Positions 35,176-47,100 of a stretch of 64,000 nt of DNA are shown here, piece after piece. Source of the DNA: Gonapodya prolifera JEL478 (lineage: Eukaryota; Monoblepharomycota; Monoblepharidomycetes; Monoblepharidales; Gonapodyaceae); contig KQ965775.1 of assembly GCA_001574975.1 (NCBI GenBank), forward strand, positions 246,505 to 310,504, written 5' to 3'. The position numbers were made by a program, and so were the translations under genes. How positions within the stretch are numbered: the stretch's first letter is position 1; every line of letters begins with the position of its first letter. Below the pieces are notes generated by a model that was not told where the DNA came from, searched no databases, and saw only the letters and a list, made by a program, of their open reading frames with translations.

Positions 35176-35760
35176 GTGGCATTCATATCAAAATGTCATC
35201 CGCCACCACCCACATCACCAACACTACCACCACCACCACCACTTCCCCCCAGCCCTGCACCATCCCCCAGCAAGGAAACCTCACTTGAAACCACCACCTC
35301 TCTCCCACGAGGGCACGCAATCTTTCTCCCCCTGCCTCTACCACTCTCAGGACCAACAAAACCACTCCCCACTGCCGGGGAGAGCTGGGGCCCTGGGTCC
35401 CAGGTTCCCCCCAGCTCCTCCCAGCCCCTGCACCAACACCTGTCTCCACCAACCACGGTGGGAGCTGAGGCCCCAGATACCCTGGGTCCCCCTCAGCCCC
35501 CACATGCCTCACCACCTGCGCACCCGCCTAGCCCTGTGAAAGCCGGGGCTCTGGGAGACCCAGGTCCCGCCCAACTTCCACACCCCAGACCACCAAACAA
35601 GCCGCCAAAGTCTTCCTCCATAAATGGTGCTGGTGCAGGGTGGGGGGCTGAGGCCCCCGGAAACCAGGGTTCCCCTCACCTCCCATTCAAATCACCTCTT
35701 GACGTGCCAGTGCCAGGTCTGTTGGTGGATCACACATGTAACCACTTGCAAGTTCAATAG
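35176..35760 (+). other. Proline-rich open frame with internal repeats, no ATG
   Basis: An open frame of 194 codons, starting at a GTG, encodes a Pro/Ser/His/Leu-rich sequence and ends at a TAG at 35758-35760. It has no ATG in frame near its start, so it is not a normal stand-alone gene. It could be an exon of a larger gene, transposon-associated, or simply a C-rich tract. About four diverged units of 78-98 bp recur at roughly 35380, 35458, 35538 and 35636. Each has a GGGGCC/GAGGCCCC core followed by CCC.GGTCCC or CCAGGGTTCCCC. The island is C-rich on this strand within an otherwise AT-rich neighbourhood. Confidence 0.4.
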
Positions 35761-36319
35761 CTAATGAAACAACTCACCAGCACCAGCCACATGTGATACC
35801 TTCAGCTTTTCTTCTTGTATTTTAGCCTTAGGGAGGGGAATGCCATTGCACCTGGAAATTTCACACTTACACAGGTTGATGTAGATTTGGTTCTCATCAA
35901 GAACCCTATGCAAATGGAAGAAATAAAATGCACCACCCATTTTAACAAAGCATTGCAATGAAGGTGAGACTGGCTTTAATGCTCACTTCTTCAATGGTCT
36001 GCTCTTATCCACTGCAGTGACTTTCCCCTGCACCGCCTCAGCAAACCTCTCTTCCAACTCCTTACGTGTCACTTCATCTGTCTCTACACAAATCCTCCCC
36101 ACATTCAATTCCACTTCAAGCTTTGCTGCCCTTGTTGCCCAACCACTAGCTGTGCGCTCCTGCTTTTGAATGTTGCTCTCCGCAAACTCAGCTCTAGCAT
36201 TTGCCTCTGCAACAAGATTATGGAACCCAGAAATACGTGACTCCAATAACTGGACGTTGATAGTTACTTCTTGAAGCTGCGTATCAAATCGTCACCTCAG
36301 AAGCCTCAACATATGTCAT
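35761..36319 (-). CDS. Unrecognised small coiled-coil protein
   Basis: Three exons (36319-36296, 36249-35987, 35905-35761) join in frame to about 143 residues. Residues 10-85 are helical and heptad-like (LVAEANARAEFAESNIQKQ; VTRKELEERFAEAVQG), and the C-terminal part contains a Cys pair (NLCKCEISRC). Introns have GTGACG/CAACGTCCAG and GTGAGC/TTGCATAG borders. The frame ends at a TAG, but a GTGAGT donor sits ten codons earlier (after SHVAGAG), so more exons may exist. It stands in the repeat-rich region, so it could belong to an unidentified transposon rather than to the host. Confidence 0.45.
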
Positions 36320-37003
36320 TTCCGAGAACGCAAAACGCGCCACTTACATCACACGAAATCAACCGAACCACTAACCTGCGGGCAGTAGCGTGAACAGCAA
36401 AGAGTTACTGTGTCAGGATACAGCGGAACGCACCGAGGAGACGTTCACTACCACGAACGGGAGAGAGCGATGGGGACGGGGACATCGGAAAACTTGCTGC
36501 AGCATGCAGACTCGGTGTCAATCCCAATGGACGGGAAGGCGTCCGTGGAGCATCAGCTGGACATCCACTAGAACAACCTCAGCGACATTGAAGAAGTCGA
36601 GGACGTAACTTTACGGGGCGCTCTTTCCGGACTGGCCTACGTGATGGACTACCGGTGAGTGCTGACGGAGCTTGAGGAATCCGCCGCTGATGACCGGGAG
36701 AGGTACAATTGTCCACCACTCACGTTTCGTTCCTGCATCTTTCGCCCTTCATTTCACTTCTGAAAGAATAAAAGGGAGTCGCTTCCAACATCTTGACCTG
36801 GCACTCATGTGCCGTCTTGCCCGCGCCTTTCTGTCGCAGTGCCCTAAAACGAGCGGGACATTATGTCGGAAACGACCCACCGTGGGGGCGGATTTGGCAT
36901 TCAATCTTTTGGAGAGTTTCTGGAGAAGGTTTTTCTGCCGTCTCGCTAACCACAAATGAAATGGTTTGGGGCTTATGACATGGAATCCATTCATTCCCTA
37001 AAG
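36320..37003 (+). other. Possible 5' exons of the ATPase locus
   Basis: Short coding-looking segments occur on the plus strand: an ATG frame at 36469 (MGTGTSENLLQHAD), a stretch near 36575-36655 (NNLSDIEEVEDVTLRGALSG) ending at a GTGAGT donor, and TELEESAADDRER near 36665. I could not connect them to the ATPase reading frame with good splice sites. They may be the decayed start of the ATPase or of another gene. Confidence 0.3.
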
Positions 37004-40000
37004 TCGAAGAGTTCCGCCGAGCCGTATCCGAGCTCTCCCCATCCGACCTCCGCGCCGCCCTGGCGATCCACCGCCGGTGTCGCTCCTCCGCCTCCCCCGA
37101 GCAAAAGCAGGTGGCAGCCGCCATTGTCAAACTCGGAAACCAGCTGCCCCAGTTCCGCGACTGGCGAGAGGTCGTGCCCGAGGACGAGGAGGACACCGTC
37201 GAGGCCGTGCTGAACGCGAGTTCGGGCGTCGCGGCGGCAACCATGCCCCCGAGCAGTGAGGAGGACTTGTACCCTCCCCCTGCTCTGTACTTTGACCGCA
37301 AGCCCGAGACACTGACGGACGTGTTCCGCACCTCATTGGATAAGGGACTTGACGAAGCCAGGGTGAAGGACGTAATAGCCCATTATGGCACGAACGAACT
37401 GCCCAACCGAAGGAACGCAGCGCTGGGAGAATGCTGCTCGCGCAAGTGACCGACTTCATGAGTGCGGATCTTTTACCCTTCACCAGCATCCGCTCGTGCT
37501 GGTCCCGGCTATATCCACCGACCGCTTCATACTCGTCGCGTGCGTAGAGTTGGGTTTCCATGGGTACAAGGAAGCCGCGGTGCTCCTCGTCGTCGTGGTC
37601 TTGAACGTCATCATGGGATTCACACAGGAGTTCCAAGCGAATCGAGCGGTCAACGCCCTCATGTCGCTCACTTCCAGTCCAGTGGTGAAAACCCCATTCA
37701 GAAGAAACTGGACAGGTAGGACGCTTTCGCGATTGAACAAGGCTTCCTGTTACTGTTTTTCACGAACCCTGTCCTCTCCCCGACAATAGCTTGGGCAAGT
37801 GGCTGGTTGTGGTCGCTCTGGTTCTTTGCGCTCTCGTTGTCGTCATCGGTGGGTGCTGGTATCACATGCGTTGCGAACCAAACCCCTCACAGCGTAATGT
37901 CACGCCTCGTTAGGTCTTGCCTGGAGGCGTCCTGCGATGGCCATGGTCGAAGTCGGTACCTCTTGCGGTGTCAATCTTACCCGAGGGTCTCGTCGCGGTG
38001 GTAACTCTCACAATGGCCCTTGGAGTACGAAGAATGGCGACGAGGAATGCAATTGTCAGAAGTCTTCCGTCCGTTGAGGTACGCGAGCGCACTCTTGTAA
38101 GTGACGACGATGGAACTGACAATTCGCGTTCGTGGTATAGACACTTGGTTCTGTCACTGTCATTTGCCCGGACAAGACTGGAAGTAAGTGGTTGCCAACA
38201 GCGCTCACTGAGGGCCGAATTGGTGCCGCAGCGTTGTGGGCGACAGATGGAGTCACTTACAATTTCACCGAGGCTGCGAGCCTAGATCCTTCTCAGGGTG
38301 GTGTGACTAGGGCTTCTTCAAAGGTGACTCTTTCACGACTATTACCGAGACCCTTCATGTTGGTAAACACTCACGAATCGAAAGGCTGACTCAACACTAA
38401 ATCACGCGAACGGTGGTGCTGATGAACACTCAAATTGCGAGCACGTTGAGAGTGAAACAGCGCCCCCTCACTTGATTGCTGCTGCTTCTGTTTGCGCAAT
38501 GTGCAACAACTCATCTGTTCTCTGAATGACAACGGGGGATGGAAGGTAACGGGTGACCTCACTGAGGTTAGTAGTCGTTTAAAGTTATTAAGAACAGGTT
38601 TCAAAAGCAACAGTAACTGATGCTATGTTTTTAGGTGGCTTTGCTGGTTGCTGCTGCAAGGGCTGCCTTCTCTAGAGAGTTTTGGTTCAAAGAAATTGAT
38701 AAAATCGGGGAAAATGCGTTTGACAGCGATCGAAAACGAATGAGCGTTATCGTCAAGGGGGGAGCCTGCGTGGATGATTCCAAGCCCTTTGCACTTGTCC
38801 TGGGGAAAGGTGCACCAGAAAGCATCATGTCGAAGTGCACGTCGTTCGTTGCTCCCGACTTCAAGAGCACTACCCCACGAAGCAACTCGTCTGCGCTACA
38901 TGCAATATCTTCCGAACACTCGAATTTCACGGACGAGTTTGAGCAAGCGATCTCAGAGAAGAGCAACAAACTGGCTAGTCAGGGGCTTCGAGTGCTGGTA
39001 CTTGCTGTGCGGGTCGTCTCTTTTGAGGATGCAGATGCAATGGTTAAGTCTGGGAAACCGAGTGTTGCTGAGCAGGATTTAGTTTTTGTAGGACTTATTG
39101 GGTTGATTGATCCACCAAAGTGAGTAAAGTAAACCCGCTTTCAAGTGAGGCAATGCAACGAACAGTCGTATTGTGTCATTATCAGGCAAGGAGTTAGAGA
39201 GGCTGTAAGAGAGTGCCAGACAGCGGACATCGAAGTGGTTATGATTACGGGTGACCACATTGCGACGGCGGTGAGAGAGCGTTTTGGCGTCACAGTTCGC
39301 TTGTATCGTCCAGCTGACTTTTATCGAAAAATCTGCCATTGCACGTCAACTCGGGATCCTTAATCCATTGAATCCATCACAAGTAAGGAGGCATTGTTTT
39401 TTTTTCTCGCAACCCATGATTAATTTGTCGCTTTGAATCTTATTTAAAGAATCGAGCAATCAGAGGAGAAGAATTGGACTTACTCTCCGAAGAGGCACTG
39501 GCGGATCTTCGACCCTTTCCCAATGTTTTTGCTCCCGTAAGCCTGAAAATAAACTGAACATAGTGTAAGGCTTGCAGACGGGTGACGGTGTCAATGGTAA
39601 GTCGAATTAACTGTTCATGAAATTGCTACATGTGCGATAGCATGTGTTCTTTTGCTGTCCAATAGATGCCCCAGCCATAAAGAGAGCGGATGTGGTAAGT
39701 GTTCATAAACACTGTATTAACCACCGGAGCCCACCTCGGTTTTTTGTCGCAGGGCATTGTCATGGGAAAAGCAGGGACTGAAATCACCAAACAAGCAGCG
39801 GATATTGTCCTTGCGGATGATGATTTCGTCACCATCGTCGCTGCAGTGAAAGAGGTGGGAGCTTCTCCGACCCCTGTATGACGAAGTTTTCACGTCCCAC
39901 CTACGCTAGGGCCGCCGAGTCTATGACAACATACTCAAGTTTTTGGTTTATTTGTGGGTTGCTTCTCTTGGACGATACGATCATTTTGCCAGGCTCAAAC

Positions 40001-40964
40001 TACATGCATTTTTCTTGCACAGGCTCTCGTGCAATTCGGCGGAAATAATTGTCTTCCTCGTCTGCGCAGCAGCTATCAACGTTGATTTGGTAAGTGCGTG
40101 AGGTTGACCTACCTCTTCCATTTTGATCTGACTGCAAGATTGGTCGAAACCCTTCACAACTATGATGATCTTGTGGGCCAATATAATTGCCGATGTCCCC
40201 CCGTCCATAGCTCTGGGACTTGAACCTGAGGAACCTAAGTTGATGCACCGACTCCCGCGCCCTCCAGAACAGGGAGTGCCGACGTGGCCACTTTTGATAA
40301 CGATAGCATTTCAGGCAATTGTGATGTCTGGCTTGACACTTACCAGATACCTGCTCGCCTATCACAAAGTCATTGGAGGGTTTACCACGGTTGCAGGGGC
40401 ACAAAGTCTTGCATTCCTCCTTTTCACGATGATGCAAATCTCACAGTCATTTTTGAGCAAACGACTGAGAGCGTCCTCAAGGTGCACTTGGGTCGAAACA
40501 TCAAGTTGATCTTGGCTTTCCTCGTTTCAATCGGCTTTTTGATGTTGGGAATTTACCTTACCCGTAAGTGGCAGGTCTCAGCTTCATAGAACTGAGTTTA
40601 AGCAATATATCTCGTTTGTTAGCGTTTGCGCGCATTTTTGAGTGAGTTGCCAAGTTTTCTCTCCGCTACGTTGTCGTTCCTCCTTAACGCATATTTTTAT
40701 GCATCGGCTTGGTGGCAGTCGGCTGGCAGGGATGGGTGGTAACAGTGATAGGGATGGCGCTACAACTATGCTGTGTGGAGACTTTCAAGCTTATTATGGT
40801 GAGGGATACCGTTGTGCAATAACGTTTTTCAATGGCTTATTTCTGCTCATGTTTTCAAGAGGGGACATTTATCTCGGAAGCAACTCGCACATTCTGACCT
40901 ACCGTACATCCCACCCTTTTCTTCCTTGGCGAAAAGCCCGACGAGAGTACAAGCTGCATGTTAA
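37004..40964 (+). pseudogene. P-type cation ATPase, actuator domain deleted and frame broken
   Basis: Relative of ENA/type II cation pumps. In order: N-terminal cation-ATPase motif (TLTDVFRTSLDKGL...YGTNELP), TM1-2 (ending VIMGFTQEFQANRAVNAL), TM3, TM4 with [12 protein letters not shown], the phosphorylation motif as CPDKTGTLTEG instead of the usual CSDKTGT, the nucleotide-binding KGAPE, the hinge TGDGVNDAPA, and TM5-10 (LLSCNSAEIIVFLV, WANIIADVPPSIALGLEP). Near 37690 the sequence jumps inside one exon from the end of TM2 directly to the pre-TM3 motif NPIQKKLD. This removes the roughly 110-residue actuator domain with its TGES loop. Frame breaks are visible near 37410, 37962, 38520 and 40150. 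Splice sites are otherwise well kept, so decay is probably recent. Confidence 0.82.
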
Positions 40965-41148
40965 ATGGCACGTAACGTTTTGTTAAAGACATGTAGAATG
41001 CCTATATTTTTAATGAACTTTGTTTGGTGGGCAAGTGTTCACTGATTGTGGCCGCAGTTCACCAAGATCGACGCTTGAGAGCAAACTCGGACCGGCAGAG
41101 ACAACTCCTATCCGCCAAAGCTGTTCGAGCTCGTGGTAGCCTGTGGCG

Positions 41149-44100
41149 ATGGACACTCGTGGTGCCCTCGGAAGTCAGAACCTTCGGCGTTCGTCGATGT
41201 CACTCAATCCACTACCGGACGCCAGTGGGGAATCGCGCAAGAAACCTTCAGTAAACAATGCCACTTTAGACAAAAAGAGGGCGTCCTTGGACGCCAGACA
41301 TCGCTACATGCTGGAGAAATTCGCTGCAATCGTTGACGAGAAAGCCGCAACGCTGGAGAATCATCTCCTTTACTCTAACAAGCTGGAGACGCTGAATGAA
41401 TTTCTGTCTGAAAACGGGCCCCGGAAAATCTTGTTTTTCTGGCAACCGCCTTCTAAGGTGAGACAGGAAGGAAGAAATGAATGGCGAGCACTGATCGACT
41501 CCAATTGCACCTCGTTCAAACCTTACAGGACGAAGCGATTCTCGTCAAGGGGTTGCAGTACAACAAGAATGTTCTTCTAGTAACCCACGGAAGCAAAGAG
41601 GGACTCACCGGAGTTGGAGCGTTCTTTTTACGCTTCTCAAACAAGGCAATCACAGTTGCAAATGTGCACATGGAAATGGCTTGCGGGCCACTGGCGGCCG
41701 GAATCCTGCCATCTCTTACTACATGTGTCAAAAATGTGATCATACCTGCGTTGCGTTCTCAGGTGAGAAGGAATCCACTTTCTCCCCCTTTTGGTTCAAC
41801 TAACAAGTGTTTTTCGCAGGAAAACTGGGGTATTCTTCAGAGAAGCAAAGACGAATCAGTCAAATCGTTTCTTGAGGCTCTGGAACGATTCGTGAACGAT
41901 CTCGATGTGGCAATGGTGAACCTTCAAGATAGTGTCCAACTGCATGCTTGTATGGTCGACTTGGATGCATACAAGAAACCATCAGAGTATGCCAATGCAG
42001 CATATACCCCTGAAGTTGTAACAGGCTTGGAAAGTAAGTGTTCGAGTATCTCCCTAACTGTTCGCGTTTAACTCACTTCACCACTCACTTCATCACACAG
42101 CCCTCGTTTCCGAATGGTGCAAACAGATTGAGCAAGTACTTGCTGAATCAGAGCAGATGCGCAAGGAAGCGGATGACATCGGCCCAAATGCAGAGCTAGC
42201 TCACTGGAAAGCACGGATGGTGAAGTTCAACAGCATCACGGACCAACTGAAGGTGAGATCTTAATTAAGGTCGATGTTATTTCACATATTACATTGCGAG
42301 TCTTTTCTTTGTCAGAGCCTGACGTGCCGCAAAGTAATTGGCGTTCTGAACGCTGTAAAGTCAAAGGCTCATTTGAAGACATGGCGCGATCTTGACAATC
42401 GGGTGACAGACGCTGCAAATGAGTCCAAAGATAATGTCAAGTACCTCTACACCTTGGAGCGTTTCTGCGAGCCGCTATACCAAGCCGATCCATTGTCTAT
42501 GATCCCTACCATTCCTGGATTAATCAATGCCATAAAGATGATTTACAGCATCTCCCGCTATTACAATACTTCAGAAAGAATGACCTCACTGTTTGTTAAA
42601 ATCACCAACCAAATGATAACCAGCTGCAAGGAGTATATTTACAAGGTGATATGGCTTGTTGCTTGTTGATTGTTGTCTCTGTTGCATTTTTAACGCCTTG
42701 CCATAATTCAGGATGGTGGTACAAACCTGTGGGATCAGGAACGCGTTCAACTTGTCAAGAAACTCAATGATTGCGTTCGCTTGAATGAAGCTTATCAGAG
42801 GTGCTTTCATGAGACGAAAGTGAGCATTTCGATTTGTTGTGAGTTGCAAAGTTCAACATCATGCCCCTCGGTTGTTCTAGCACAAGCTGCAGGAGACTCC
42901 GAACGAAAAACAATTGTGAGCCGTCTTGACCCATTGAGTTCCCCGTGAACGTAACGAATCTCACGTCTCAAATTGATAGCGACTTCTCGGAGATGTACAT
43001 TTTTGGGAAATTTGATGCTTTCTGCAAGCGCATTCAGAAGGTGATCGATATGTTCAACATTATCGAGAAGTTTTCCCTTCTGGAGAAACTAGGAGTCGAG
43101 GGCATGGACTCTATCAACAAGCGATTCATGACTATACTGATGGGAATGCAGCGGAAGCCGTATGATATTCTAGACCACAGAAAAATTGTGAGTGCCCGTT
43201 TATGGAACTGTCGCACATCCTTACTCAACTGCATGTACTTATCTAGGAGTACGACACTGATTACAACAACTTCAAGAGACAAATTTCAGACTTGGAAGGG
43301 ACCTTACAACAGTTCATCGATGCGTCTTTTGAAAGAATTTCATCCACAGAGCAGGCGCTGTTACTGTTGTCAAAGTTTGGTCAGATCCGTGACATGGCGT
43401 TGGACTTGGAGGCGAAATATCACACAGTTTTTGTGCACTACACTAGGAGGGACCTTGAAGGGGTCCGAAAGCTCTACCAGAAATGCAGAGACTCTCCGCC
43501 GATTCCACGAAACACTCCTCCAGTATCTGGCGCAATTTCGTGGGCTCGCCAACTTTATCGAAGAATTGAAATTCCCATGAAATTCTTCAAGGACAAGACT
43601 ACTGTGCTGGAGTCTGTGGAAGCGAAGAAACATATAAAGAACTACAACAAGCTAGCGCGTGCCTTGATTGAGTTTGAGATGCTGTGGTATAATTCATGGT
43701 TCTCCGTGGTCGAGCAAACAAAGACTGGGCTACAAGCTACACTGCTTGTTTCTGATCCCGAGGGCAATTTGTTTGTCAATTTTGATCCGGCCATTACACA
43801 ACTTATCAAAGAAATTCGGTGCATGTATCGTCTTGGACTGGAAGTACCTGATTCTGTTCGAGAAGTTGCGCTGAAAGAAGCCACATACAAAGAACTTCTA
43901 ACTGGGCTTGAAATGATTCTTCAAACAAAGGAAAGATTAATAAAGAAGATTCTTCCCGTGTTGAGGAAAGCCATAGCCCCGCACATCGAGCAAGTTGACA
44001 GGACTTTGCAACCGGGGCTGACCGCCTTGACATGGTGAATTATTTGATTTTTGTGCTTCGTTTGAAGTTCAATTCGATTGGCCATTGACATTTCTTCCCC

Positions 44101-47100
44101 GCATGTAGGACAAGTTTGAACCTCAACTCATACTTGTCGGCAAATAATATCCAACTACAGAAGCTCGAAGAGCTTGTGGACAAACTTTTAGACATTGCGC
44201 AATATCGGATTGAGAATGGCTTGCACAAAATCTTTGAATTATCACTTTGCGATACGCCACTTGAAGCAGAACAGTGGACGGTTGAGCAATTTCTTGAGAG
44301 AACGGAAAAGAGATGCACCTCAATCATTCAAACAATAAACAATCGAAGTAACCTCATCGAAGCTGCAACCCGTGACTTAATTGCGGAGCTTTCTAAAGGA
44401 GTTCCACACCCTTTGACAACAGACATGCGCATTGGACATGAGAATGTTTATTATCACTTTAACCTACAGAACTTTGAGGCACTCATTCAATGCATCAAAG
44501 GATCTTTTGATTTGTTGAAGGTTAGTGCAAAGTTTTGATCTTGATACAAAACGGTTTCGTAACAGCTGTCCCTTCAATTCACGCCAAAAGAGTCGCTTGG
44601 GAAATTACTCGAGCAACCAATACAGTAAAACAACGACACAAAAGCCATTTTTTCGGGCAGAACTTGTGCTTCTTATACCGAATGTCGTCCTACAACCAAA
44701 ACTTGAGGACATTCAAGCCGCCCTCAACAAGGCGACGTCAATGCTGATGGACGTTCCGAAGCGTCTCCAGTTGAATTGGGCAACTTATCTCACACTTGCA
44801 GATGATCCACCGACTGGTCGTGGACCTGAAGATATGTCACAGATCGCTACAAACAAGGACATACTTAAACTCACATTGATGTTAAGTTCGACAGTTAACT
44901 CGATGAAGAAAGATGTTGAAATACATCGAGAACAATTCAGCAAGTTTGATTTCTTGTGGAGAGATGATAAAGCGGACACAATCACAAAGTTTCTCGGTAA
45001 CAATCCCACCATTAATGACTTCGAGTCTGAGATAAATCGTTACGAGGGAATTGAGCGCGAAATCTCTGAGATTGCTTCTACTGTACAGATCGGACTTCTC
45101 TCCATCTCGTCAGAACCGCTTAAACTGGCACTGATTGGAGAGACCAAAAATTGGAAGCAGCAATTTGGACTGAACCTCAACCGAAAGGTGAAGAAGGACA
45201 TGGAAGAACTCATTGAATACATGGACAGTAAAACTGTCAGGCTTAGTCGAAAGATCGCCGATATTGAAGATCTCAGGCTAGCTGTGGCAACACTAAGTGA
45301 AATTCGGGAAACGGAGGTGGACATTGACATGAAGGTGCAGCCGATAGAGGAGGCATACTTGCTGTTGATGAAACATAACGTTACAGTATCTAAGGAAGAG
45401 ACTGAAAAGGTTGACTCATTACGATACAGCTGGAAGAAGCTTAAAAGTCTCGTTGTTGACGTGCAGGAGAACTTGAACAAAATTCAGCCGGTGTTCAAGC
45501 AAGAGCTGGTTACGTCAGTCGAAAAGTTTACACAAGGTGGGAGTGCATTTCGGTTCTCGAGATTGCGTCTCCAACACTCGATGATTTTTAGATGTGAAGG
45601 ACTTTACAGTCGAGTACACAGACAATGGTCCGATGGTAGCAAACCTTCCCCCCAAGACAGCCATTGAGCGATTGAACGTTTTCCAGCGAGCTTTTGATGA
45701 ACTTAATCGAAAGTGGGAAATGTACTCTGCTGGAGAAGAGTTGTTTTCGTATGTAATATCTCACTTATGTCATCTTGTTGTTTTTTAAATGCCTTCCCGT
45801 TGTGGTAGACTACCTGTCACTCCTTTCCCAGCACTTGTTCGGATTAAAAAGGAGTTGAAACTGCTTCAAAACCTCTACAGTCTCTATAATGATGTGCTGG
45901 AGAAGAAGAATGGGTACAATGAAACCTTATGGTCTGATATCAAGATTGATCAGATGAACAATGACATGGCCGACTTCCAAAACAAAATCAAAAAGCTGCC
46001 AAAAGGAGTCAAAGAGTGGGATGCATTCCTGGAACTGAAGAAAACTGTTGATAATATGACTGAAATGGTGCCCTTGTTAGAGCTCATGACAAATAAGGCC
46101 ATGCAACAACGCCATTGGACCAGAATAATGGATCTCACGAAGACAGTTTTCAATCTTGATCCAGACAACTTTTATCTTCGGCATGTTATGGAGGCTCCAC
46201 TGGTGCAGAACAGAGAGGACGTGGAAGATATTTGTGTGTCAGCGGTCAAAGAAGCTGACATAGAGATTAAACTGAGGGGTGTTGTCAGCTCCTGGGAGGA
46301 CAAAGTCTTTATTCTGGGAGCTTTCAAAAATCGTGGAAACCTTATTTTAAAACCTGCCACAACCAGTGAAATCATTGCATTATGTGAAGATAGCTTGATG
46401 ACTTTGGGGAGTTTGCTCACAAACAGGTACAATGTACCATTCAAACCTGAAATCCAGACCTGGGTTCACAATCTAAGTACAGCGTCAGAGGTCATTGAAC
46501 AATGGCTTGGTGTTCAGAACCTGTGGATCTACCTTGAAGCTGTCTTTGTAGGGGGTGACATAGCAAAACAAATGCCAAAAGAGGCAAAACGATTCAGCAA
46601 CATTGACAAGTCTTGGTGCAAAATAATGGGGAGTGCAAATGAACACCCAAATGTTATACAATGTTGTGTTGCGGATGAAACAATTCCAAATTTGCTCCCG
46701 CATTTGACAGAGCAACTAGAACTCTGTCAAAAGTCACTAAGTGGATACCTGGAATCCAAGCGTGCTATATTCCCTCGTTTTTACTTTGTGTCAGACCCAT
46801 CATTGCTTGAGATCTTGGGGCAAGCATCAGACTCTCACACTATACAGGCACATCTCCGTAATGTATTTGACAACGTGAATGGAGTGCAGTTTCATGAAAA
46901 GGAGTATGACAAAATTGTTGGTCTTGAGTCGGCAGAGGGTGAAAGGGTATGTTTCAATCAAAGTTTTGAAGTCCTATGTTTTAAGTTGCTGTTGCCATCA
47001 TCTAACAGGTTATGCTCTCAAAACCCATGCAAGCAGTGGGGAATGTGGAAGTATGGCTTGGAACACTCCTTACATCTATGCAGGCTTCAGTTAATGACAT

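Noticed and set aside
42905-42960. Apparent in-frame stop in the dynein gene (CAA TTG TGA)
   Set aside because: The TGA belongs to a GTGAGC donor; splicing to the acceptor at 42979 restores the conserved [15 protein letters not shown].
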